Positions 1 to 5,997 of a stretch of 6,682 bases of DNA are shown here, in pieces. Source of the stretch: Akkermansiaceae bacterium (GTDB taxonomy: Bacteria > Verrucomicrobiota > Verrucomicrobiia > Verrucomicrobiales > Akkermansiaceae). Below the pieces are notes generated by a model. It had not been told where the DNA came from. It worked only from the letters and a program-made list of their open reading frames with translations, and did not search any database. The stretch lies in assembly GCA_023301645.1 (NCBI GenBank), contig JALZUH010000058.1, positions 1 through 6,682 on the forward strand, read 5' to 3'. Numbering within the stretch: position 1 is the first letter of the stretch; each line of letters begins with the position of its first letter. Made by a program: the position numbers and the translations under genes.

Positions 1-3000
1 ACCGTGGTGTTCTTGTAGTGTGACTACTTTGAACTCCTTCTCTTGGAGAGATCTTATCGCGAGGATAGATGCTTCTGCTGCTGAGAGGTTGGTGCAGTGT
101 GATATTTTGTTTGCTACAGCGCCTGAGCGAATAGTGACTTCGTCCTCACGAGCTTCGTGTCCGCTTGGGGTGTTAATGATGAAGTCGATCTCACCATTCT
201 TCATCATATCTACTACGTTAGGACGCTTCTGCTCAGCGAGCTTATAGAGGCGCTCTACGTCAACACCCTCGTCGGTGAACCTACGATAGGTGCCTCCAGT
301 GGCGTGAATTTTGAAGCCTAGCTTCGCGAGTTCTTTAGCAATAGGAACAGCACGGTCTTTGTCGCGGTCGTTGACTGAGAAGAAGACGTTACCACCTGTA
401 GGTAGTGGGTTAAAGGCACTCATTTGAGCCTTAGCATATGCTAAGCCCATGTCATCATCGATACCCATGACCTCACCAGTTGACTTCATCTCAGGCCCTA
501 GCACGATGTCGATGCCGGGGAATCGTGGCCAAGGGAAGACGGCCTCCTTGACACAGAAGTGCTCAGGTGTGACTTCTTCAGTAAAGCCAAGTTCCTTGAG
601 TGTTTTGCCAGCCATGATCTTGGCAGCTAATTTTGCCAATGGGATACCAATGGATTTAGAGACGAATGGAACGGTGCGCGAGGCACGTGGATTTACCTCA
701 ATGACGTAGAGCTCATCGTCTTTAACGGCGAACTGAATATTCATGAGTCCGCGCACAGTAAGCTCGCGTGCAAGGTCTTTGGCAGCCTTAAGGATGCGCT
801 CCTTGATCGAGTCAGATAGTGAGAATGCAGGGATAACACATGCTGAGTCACCGGAGTGAATACCAGCTTGTTCAATGTGCTGCATGATGGCTCCGACCAC
901 AGATGTTTCACCGTCAGAAATACAATCAACGTCGATCTCGATAGCTCCATCGAGGAAGCGGTCAACGAGCACTGGACGATCTGGTGATACGTCTACAGCT
1001 TCATTCATGTAGCGCTTTAGGTCGTCGTCGTTATAGACAATCATCATGGCTCGGCCACCTAGAACGAAGGATGGTCTGACGAGCACCGGGTAACCGATGC
1101 GTTGAGCGACGGTTACGGCTTCTTCAGCGCTGACGGCTGTGCCAGCTTCAGCTTGCTTGAGATTGATTTTATCGAGGAGTGCGGAGAAGAATTTACGATC
1201 TTCTGCTAGCTCAATATTCTCTGGAGAGGTTCCGATAATAGGGACTCCGTGGCGCTTGAGATCAGCGGCGAGATTGAGCGGTGTCTGTCCGCCAAACTGG
1301 ACGATTACTCCGTCAGGCTTTTCTTGATCACAAACATTGAGAACGTCCTCTAGTGTGAGTGGTTCAAAGAAGAGTTTATCACTGGTGTCGTAGTCGGTTG
1401 ATACAGTTTCAGGATTGGAGTTAACAATGATGGTCTCATAGTCGAGCTCTTGGAGGGCAAAGGCTGCGTGCACACAGCAGTAGTCAAATTCGATACCTTG
1501 GCCGATTCTATTCGGGCCGCCACCGAGGATGATGATCTTTTTCTTATCGGTAGGGCGAGCTTCATTCTCGTCGCCATAGGTGGAGTAGAAGTAAGGTGTG
1601 TATGCCTCAAACTCAGCGGCACATGTGTCCACGAGGCGGTAGGTTGGCACCACGCCAGTGGCCTTACGCTCTGCACGGATATCATCTTGTGAGACTCCCC
1701 TGCTGAGGGCAATCTGGATGTCAGAGAATCCAAGGCGCTTAGCCTTACGAAGATCCATGTCTGCGAGCCCTTTGGCTTCCTCAGCGATCTGGTATAGCTG
1801 CTCTAGGAACCAATGGTCGATGGCTGTGGCTTCAAAGACTTCATCCACTGTCCAGCCAGTAACAAAGGCTGTTTCTAACCAGAAGATACGCTCTGCATTA
1901 GGAACGTGTAATTTACGCTCGATGTCTTCACGGCTCGGGTTCTTAGAACCTTTACCGTCGAAGCCAAAGCCGAAGCGGCCGGTCTCGAGTGAGCGAAGTG
2001 CCTTCTGCATCGACTCCTTGAAAGTGCGCCCGATAGCCATAGCCTGGCCGACAGATTTCATCTGAGTGGTGAGCACAGGATCTGCTGTGGGGAACTTCTC
2101 AAAGGTGAAGCGAGGTAGCTTGGTGACTACGTAGTCAATAGTTGGTTCGAAGGAAGCAGGTGTCTCGCGTGTAATGTCATTAGGAAGCTCGTCGAGGGTG
2201 TATCCTACGGCGAGCTTAGCTGCGACTTTAGCAATAGGGAAACCTGTTGCTTTTGAGGCTAGTGCTGATGAGCGTGATACACGTGGGTTCATCTCAATGA
2301 CGATCATACGGCCGTCTTTCGGATTAACCGAGAACTGGATATTAGAACCACCGGTCTCTACACCGATTTCGCGGATACATGCAAAGGATGCATCGCGCAT
2401 GATTTGGTATTCACGGTCTGTAAGTGTCTGAGCAGGTGCTACGGTAATGGAGTCACCTGTGTGCACACCCATAGGGTCAAAGTTCTCAATGGAGCAAATC
2501 ACTACGCAGTTATCAGCGCAGTCACGGATGACTTCCATTTCGTATTCCTTCCAGCCGAGTAGGCTTTCCTCGATGAGGACTTCATCTACTGGTGAGAGGT
2601 CGATGCCGCGCGCGACGATGGTTTCGAACTCTTCTTTATTATAAGCAATACCTCCACCTGCACCACCGAGGGTGAATGCTGGTCGGATGATGAGAGGATA
2701 TGATCCGATCATGTCAGCTACCTTGCGCGCGTCTTCCATATTATGGGCGACATCACTGATAGGTAGATCAAGACCGATCTTGAGCATGGCATCTTTGAAA
2801 CGTAGGCGATCTTCGCCCTTGTCGATGGCATCGGCATTAGCACCGATCATGCGGACATTGTATGTGTCAAGGACTCCAGATTTGAATAAATCCATGGAGA
2901 CATTGAGCGCTGTCTGCCCACCTAATGTTGGTAACAGTGCATCTGGCTTTTCACGCTTGATGATTTTTTCAACAACCTCAGGTGTGATCGGCTCGATATA

Positions 3001-3192
3001 GGTGCGCGGGGCGAACTCGGGATCCGTCATGATGGTGGCGGGGTTAGAGTTCACGAGGATGACTTCGTAGCCTTCTTCGCTGAGCGCTTTACAAGCTTGG
3101 ACACCGGAGTAGTCAAACTCACATCCTTGTCCGATAACGATTGGACCAGATCCAATCACTAGAATTTTTTTGATACTTAAGTCTTTTGGCAT
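1..3192 (-). CDS. carB: Carbamoyl-phosphate synthase large subunit, lacking its last few codons
   Basis: Cytosolic CarB makes carbamoyl phosphate from ammonia (supplied by the CarA glutaminase), bicarbonate and two ATP, for pyrimidine and arginine synthesis. The frame is open for 1064 codons from the ATG at 3190-3192 to the window edge; E. coli CarB has 1073, so only a few residues are missing. The N-terminal half has the first ATP-grasp domain (RPAFTLGGAGGG from Arg170; GWKEYEMEV). The middle is the oligomerisation domain. The second ATP-grasp has GGGPNRIGQGIEFDY, NSNPETVSTDYDTS and RPSFVLGG (from Arg706). Residues matching the E. coli ornithine site are present (Glu774, Asp782, Glu883). The C-terminal MGS-like regulatory domain keeps counterparts of E. 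coli Ser948, Lys954, Thr974, Thr977 and Lys993 (here Ser939, Lys945, Thr965, Thr968, Lys984), so UMP/IMP control is plausible. The E. coli alignment is from memory. The gene upstream is a transpeptidase, not carA, so carB probably has its own promoter. No Shine-Dalgarno is visible. The start is supported by the usual opening, MPKDLSIKKILVIGSGPIVIGQG-like. Confidence 0.97.
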   Translation of the reverse strand, partial: MPKDLSIKKILVIGSGPIVIGQGCEFDYSGVQACKALSEEGYEVILVNSNPATIMTDPEFAPRTYIEPITPEVVEKIIKREKPDALLPTLGGQTALNVSMDLFKSGVLDTYNVRMIGANADAIDKGEDRLRFKDAMLKIGLDLPISDVAHNMEDARKVADMIGSYPLIIRPAFTLGGAGGGIAYNKEEFETIVARGIDLSPVDEVLIEESLLGWKEYEMEVIRDCADNCVVICSIENFDPMGVHTGDSITVAPAQTLTDREYQIMRDASFACIREIGVETGGSNIQFSVNPKDGRMIVIEMNPRVSRSSALASKATGFPIAKVAAKLAVGYTLDELPNDITRETPASFEPTIDYVVTKLPRFTFEKFPTADPVLTTQMKSVGQAMAIGRTFKESMQKALRSLETGRFGFGFDGKGSKNPSREDIERKLHVPNAERIFWLETAFVTGWTVDEVFEATAIDHWFLEQLYQIAEEAKGLADMDLRKAKRLGFSDIQIALSRGVSQDDIRAERKATGVVPTYRLVDTCAAEFEAYTPYFYSTYGDENEARPTDKKKIIILGGGPNRIGQGIEFDYCCVHAAFALQELDYETIIVNSNPETVSTDYDTSDKLFFEPLTLEDVLNVCDQEKPDGVIVQFGGQTPLNLAADLKRHGVPIIGTSPENIELAEDRKFFSALLDKINLKQAEAGTAVSAEEAVTVAQRIGYPVLVRPSFVLGGRAMMIVYNDDDLKRYMNEAVDVSPDRPVLVDRFLDGAIEIDVDCISDGETSVVGAIMQHIEQAGIHSGDSACVIPAFSLSDSIKERILKAAKDLARELTVRGLMNIQFAVKDDELYVIEVNPRASRTVPFVSKSIGIPLAKLAAKIMAGKTLKELGFTEEVTPEHFCVKEAVFPWPRFPGIDIVLGPEMKSTGEVMGIDDDMGLAYAKAQMSAFNPLPTGGNVFFSVNDRDKDRAVPIAKELAKLGFKIHATGGTYRRFTDEGVDVERLYKLAEQKRPNVVDMMKNGEIDFIINTPSGHEAREDEVTIRSGAVANKISHCTNLSAAEASILAIRSLQEKEFKVVTLQEHHG

Positions 3193-3215
3193 TAGGTAGA
3201 GCTAAATTTTAGGGA

Positions 3216-3243
3216 TTTATGACGACTTTCCCCGACTTGTAAA
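3216..3243 (-). promoter_or_regulatory. Possible sigma70-type promoter of carB
   Basis: Read on the minus strand, TTTACA (3238-3243, five of six matches to TTGACA) is followed after 16 bp by CATAAA (3216-3221, four of six matches to TATAAT). Transcription would start about 17 bases before the carB ATG. The position between two co-oriented genes, 120 bp apart and functionally unrelated, supports an independent promoter. It is a consensus match only; the -10 element is weak. Confidence 0.4.
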
Positions 3244-3274
3244 GCATAGCCGACTCTATGATGCTATTTTTTTT
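3244..3274 (+). terminator. Inverted repeat followed by a run of eight T, terminator-like on the plus strand
   Basis: The arms CATAG (3245-3249) and CTATG (3256-3260) enclose six bases. A few more pairs form with a bulge (AG at 3243-3244 with CT at 3264-3265). On the plus strand the hairpin is followed by T8 at 3267-3274, the form of an intrinsic terminator, yet no plus-strand gene leads into it. On the minus strand, where the transpeptidase transcript would arrive, the stem is preceded by A8 and followed only by TTT, so it would be a poor terminator for that gene. Its arm abuts the proposed -35 element of carB, so an operator is an alternative reading. Confidence 0.3.
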
Positions 3275-3312
3275 CATTCGGCGCTCTTACCGCTGAATTT
3301 TAGCAGCTGAAA

Positions 3313-4383
3313 TTACTCAATAACAACCACTGCACCAGGGCGCACTAGCTGAGGTATACGCGCTGCATCCCAGTTGGTGAGACGGATACATCCTGCACTT
3401 CTTGCTCTGCCAATGGTGTTGGGATTATTCGTGCCGTGGATGCCAATGCCTGATTTGGTAAGGCCATTCCAAATAATACCGACTGGATTATTTGGTCCAG
3501 CTGGGATGTTGAGGGATTCTTTGCCGCGAACTCCTGTTTCAAGGAGTAGTTTGTCATAGCGCCAAGTGGGTAGTTCGATGCTGTTTTTTAAGTTCCAATA
3601 CCCCTTAGGGATAAACTGTGTTTTTCCAGGTGTAATGGGGAAGCTCGCGATCAGTAGCGGCTTGGCTGTGATGATTGCTTCCTCCTCTTCTTCGGCAGTT
3701 GTCCCTTCAACGATCGGAGGGAGCTTCAACTCGTAGATATAGACTTGCTTCACGTCTGTATTTACGACGATGTGCCTTGCTGTTAGATTTTCTTCCTTCA
3801 GGTGAGACTTGCCCGCCTTGAGGTCTTCTATTTTAAATGGGGTGACATTAGGAACGATGAGAGCGCTGCGCGCCGCTGCATTCTGTGCTACTTTTTTGCC
3901 GTTGAGATCGATGAGTAGATTCTCAGATACGTGGTATCTCTCAGACATGAATTCCAAGACACTGCGATAAGACATGTATTTCATCTCGGCCTGTTTCTCT
4001 CGATCCGTAGGTAGCTCGGCATTGACGTATTTGGCGACGTCACTAGGAATAATCGCAGTGGCATAAGGAGGGCTCTGTGTATCCTTAACCTCCTGATGGA
4101 TTTGCGTGTCATTCTTGGCTCGTCCTAAGCTCGTATTGTAGTTTTCGATAGCGAGCTTGGTGAATGTGCCTGGTCTGCCATCAATGATGCCGGGCCCAAA
4201 TTGCTTTTGGTCTAAAAAGATCTGCAGCTTCACCCCCTGCTCGATTGTTTGAGGAATAGAGACTTTAGGTGTAGCAGCTTTTACAGACTCATCGATCACT
4301 TCGATATTGGCTGATAAAGTAGCAGGCTGAGCTAATGCAAGAAATAGACTAGCGACGCAAACGTGGAGGATAGCGAGTTTCAT
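3313..4383 (-). CDS. Secreted L,D-transpeptidase (YkuD family) with peptidoglycan-binding-like and LysM-like segments
   Basis: Encodes 356 residues. Residues 1-25 look like a Sec signal peptide (Lys2, a hydrophobic core, probable cleavage after Leu-Ser-Ala25). Residues 48-88 resemble one PG_binding_1 repeat (LQIFLDQKQFGPGIIDG, then AIENYN). Residues 138-183 resemble a LysM unit (SERYHVSENLLIDLN, then IVPNV). Residues 202-356 form the YkuD catalytic domain with His316 (IHGTNNP) and the nucleophile Cys332 in SAGCIRLTNWD. Such enzymes cleave a donor tetrapeptide and form 3-3 crosslinks, or attach proteins to peptidoglycan, in the periplasm; which of these applies cannot be told from sequence. 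The usual SHGC motif has Ala instead of His before Gly-Cys, a variant also seen in other YkuD proteins. A short insert with five consecutive Glu (231-235) interrupts the early catalytic domain. The ATG start gives a sensible signal peptide. No clear Shine-Dalgarno precedes it. The neighbours, carB and hflX, share no obvious function with it. Confidence 0.93.
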   Translation of the reverse strand: MKLAILHVCVASLFLALAQPATLSANIEVIDESVKAATPKVSIPQTIEQGVKLQIFLDQKQFGPGIIDGRPGTFTKLAIENYNTSLGRAKNDTQIHQEVKDTQSPPYATAIIPSDVAKYVNAELPTDREKQAEMKYMSYRSVLEFMSERYHVSENLLIDLNGKKVAQNAAARSALIVPNVTPFKIEDLKAGKSHLKEENLTARHIVVNTDVKQVYIYELKLPPIVEGTTAEEEEEAIITAKPLLIASFPITPGKTQFIPKGYWNLKNSIELPTWRYDKLLLETGVRGKESLNIPAGPNNPVGIIWNGLTKSGIGIHGTNNPNTIGRARSAGCIRLTNWDAARIPQLVRPGAVVVIE

Positions 4384-4476
4384 TAATGGCTTCGATTTGG
4401 TTATGTGCGCAGGCTGTCACATTTCCCGATAAATACTACACTTTACTTAACTGTTTTCAGGAAAGATGACTTATGG

Positions 4477-4498
4477 AAACCATGAGTCTTCATGGTCT
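4477..4498 (-). terminator. Probable intrinsic terminator of hflX
   Basis: A perfect 7-bp stem, ACCATGA / TCATGGT (4490-4496 with 4479-4485), with a 4-base loop lies about 25 bases beyond the hflX stop codon. On the minus strand one or two weaker pairs extend it and it is followed by TTT then CC. The stem and position suit a terminator, but the U-tract is short. It is the only strong hairpin between hflX and the transpeptidase gene. The rest of 4384-4519 shows nothing I can name; a confident promoter for the transpeptidase was not found. Confidence 0.45.
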
Positions 4499-4519
4499 TA
4501 TTACGATAGGCGATGGCTA

Positions 4520-5833
4520 CTAGCTAGCTTCGCTATCACTCTGAACAAATCTCTCTAGTTTGCCCGCGATACTAGCAGGAACGATGGCCTTGATAAGGAC
4601 ATCATTACCTTCATAATTAGTATCGATCACTTTAGCGTCATTGTGGAGTAAGCCTGATAAGTCACCTCTGCTTTGTGGGATTTTATAAACCTTCACCTGC
4701 ACACGGTCAGCGAGGACTTCTGAGCACTTTGCCAAAAGCTCCTCCATACCGATGCCATCTTTAGCATTGATGGCCAGCGTATTAGGAAAAGCAACTTCCA
4801 GACCTGCAAGTATGACAGGATCATTCAAGAGGTCGGTTTTGTTGAGCACGGTGATAATCGGCTTATCCCCTGCCCCGAGCTCATCTAGAACTTCGATGGT
4901 TGTTTTATAAAACTCATGCACCTCAGGTGAGGAAGCATCGAGCACGTGAATGATGAAATCTGCTAATACTGACTCTTCAAGCGTAGCCTTAAATGCCTCT
5001 ACAAGTCGGTGCGGTAGATTTCTAACAAATCCGACGGTGTCGGTGATGAGTAGAGGCTGCCCGTCTGGTAGCTCGATAGCACGTGTGGTCGTATCGAGTG
5101 TGGCGAAGAGCATATCCTTCGCCATGACGTCCGAACCTGAGAGCTGATTAAGAAGTGTGGATTTTCCCGCATTGGTATAGCCAGCAATCGCTGCTGTGGG
5201 TGTTCCCTGTTTTTCGCGTTCTTTACGGCGAGTGTCTCGCTGCTTTCTGACCTCGGCAAGCTCACGCTTACACTGGTCAATGCGGGTGCGGGCAAGTCTT
5301 CGGTCGACCTCCACTTGCTGCTCCCCCATTCCACGTGACGCGCCGCCACCTTTACCGCCACCACCGCCAGATCCACCTTCGCGGTCGAGGTGCCCCCACA
5401 TGCGTGTCAGTCTGGGGAGTGAATATTGCATCTTAGCTAAGTCCACCTGCAGGCGTGCTTCCTTCGTGTGTGCTCTTTTAGAGAAAATATCGAGAATGAC
5501 CTCCTCACGATCGATGACACAGAGGTCTGCGAGCTCTTCCCACTCGCGCTGCTGCGATGGTAGGAAGATGTTATCGAATACGATGCAGTCGCATTCGTGA
5601 GCATTGGCCAGCTGCACGATTTCCTCAGCCTTACCTGTGCCACAGAGGAACTTACGGTGAAACTGACGAGTCATCACCAATGATGAATCGATGACTTCCA
5701 CACCGAGTGTGCGCACCAGTTCACCGAGCTCCTCCAAGAGTGAAATCGCTTCGTCTTGTTCGCGCTTATCTTTACATATACGAACAAGCAGTGCGCGCTC
5801 GACCATCTCAGGCCGTTCTCTTATCTCAAACAT
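4520..5833 (-). CDS. hflX: Ribosome-associated GTPase HflX
   Basis: HflX is a cytosolic GTPase that binds the 50S subunit and can split stalled or hibernating ribosomes, notably under heat stress. From the ATG at 5831-5833 the protein has 437 residues (E. coli HflX 426) and opens with MFEIRERPEMVERALL, as family members typically do. Counting from that ATG, the N-terminal HflX domain spans about 8-150, a glycine-rich linker lies at 153-164, and the GEQQVEVDRR motif and a charged helical region follow. The G domain has GYTNAGKS (G1, 218-225), DTTTR (G2, 247-251), DTVGF (G3, 265-269), NKTD (G4, 331-334) and NAKDG (G5, 356-360). The C-terminal domain contains IPQSRGDLSGLLH. The frame stays open upstream to a GTG at 5918-5920, adding 29 residues. 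I reject that start because the extension has no family resemblance and would run through the parS palindrome. No Shine-Dalgarno precedes either start. The gene is divergent from mnmG. Confidence 0.95.
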   Translation of the reverse strand: MFEIRERPEMVERALLVRICKDKREQDEAISLLEELGELVRTLGVEVIDSSLVMTRQFHRKFLCGTGKAEEIVQLANAHECDCIVFDNIFLPSQQREWEELADLCVIDREEVILDIFSKRAHTKEARLQVDLAKMQYSLPRLTRMWGHLDREGGSGGGGGKGGGASRGMGEQQVEVDRRLARTRIDQCKRELAEVRKQRDTRRKEREKQGTPTAAIAGYTNAGKSTLLNQLSGSDVMAKDMLFATLDTTTRAIELPDGQPLLITDTVGFVRNLPHRLVEAFKATLEESVLADFIIHVLDASSPEVHEFYKTTIEVLDELGAGDKPIITVLNKTDLLNDPVILAGLEVAFPNTLAINAKDGIGMEELLAKCSEVLADRVQVKVYKIPQSRGDLSGLLHNDAKVIDTNYEGNDVLIKAIVPASIAGKLERFVQSDSEAS

Positions 5834-5840
5834 AGAAGCT

Positions 5841-5870
5841 ATTATTGGCCTATACTCCCGATCTGCACAA
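5841..5870 (-). promoter_or_regulatory. Possible hflX promoter very close to the ATG
   Basis: On the minus strand AATAAT (5841-5846, five of six matches to TATAAT) lies 7 bases before the hflX ATG. An upstream TTGTGC (5865-5870) matches the -35 at only three of six positions, with an 18-bp spacer. If used, transcription would begin at or next to the ATG, giving a leaderless message. The weak -35 makes this tentative. Confidence 0.22.
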
Positions 5871-5878
5871 GCTAGCTT
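5869..5878. repeat. 10-bp perfect palindrome between hflX and mnmG
   Basis: AAGCTAGCTT is its own reverse complement. It sits about 31 bp centre-to-centre from the parS palindrome, roughly three helical turns, and overlaps the tentative hflX -35 element. No known binding protein is recognised. A short palindrome can occur by chance. Confidence 0.35.
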
Positions 5879-5896
5879 TTGAAGATATGTGGCGCG

Positions 5897-5912
5897 TGTT
5901 CCACGTGGAACT
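5897..5912. promoter_or_regulatory. parS: parS centromere site (predicted ParB/Spo0J binding site)
   Basis: The sequence TGTTCCACGTGGAACT contains a perfect 14-bp palindrome at 5898-5911 and differs from the common bacterial parS form TGTTCCACGTGGAACA only at the last base. The B. subtilis form is TGTTTCACGTGAAACA; Pseudomonas sites carry the CC/GG variant seen here. ParB binds such sites, loads CTP-dependently as a clamp and spreads along the flanking DNA, allowing ParA and SMC to segregate the replication origin. The site lies 86 bp upstream of mnmG (gidA), a gene often linked to parAB and oriC. If HflX starts at the ATG at 5833, parS is wholly intergenic. parA and parB themselves are not in the window. 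What is seen is the palindrome; ParB binding is inferred from consensus. Confidence 0.8.
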
Positions 5913-5949
5913 TCCAACACATGGTAGATGTCTCGATAGACGTAGCTAC

Positions 5950-5978
5950 TTCACTTGATTCTTCCGCGTGGATACACT
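5950..5978 (+). promoter_or_regulatory. Possible mnmG promoter
   Basis: TTCACT (5950-5955) and TACACT (5973-5978), each matching four of six consensus bases, are separated by 17 bp. Transcription would start around 5985, leaving a leader of about 13 bases. The spacer contains a parS-like core (TTCCGCGTGGA). The match is weak; a promoter is expected here because mnmG is the first plus-strand gene after a divergent neighbour. Confidence 0.25.
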
Positions 5979-5997
5979 AAGAAGTCCACATCACATC

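Noticed and set aside
1350..1733. 127-codon minus-strand open frame inside carB
   Set aside because: It overlaps carB in another frame on the same strand, and carB is continuous with strong family motifs throughout. The translated sequence resembles nothing I know.
1658..2065. 135-codon plus-strand open frame antisense to carB
   Set aside because: It is Ser/Arg-rich as expected for the complement of a conserved coding frame, with no recognisable motif or start context.
4384..4440. Promoter for the L,D-transpeptidase gene
   Set aside because: GTGACA and CATAAC occur upstream but only 9 bp apart, and other pairings are weak, so I cannot support a call.
4999..5376. 125-codon minus-strand open frame within hflX
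   Set aside because: It lies wholly inside the HflX G-domain coding region in a different frame and has no family motif.
5196..5600. 134-codon plus-strand open frame with a proline run, antisense to hflX
   Set aside because: The proline run is the complement of the HflX glycine-rich linker; the frame is a shadow.
5885..5995. Possible DnaA boxes near parS
   Set aside because: Only fragments such as TGTGG and TCCACA occur; none reaches a credible match to TTATCCACA, so no origin is called in this window.
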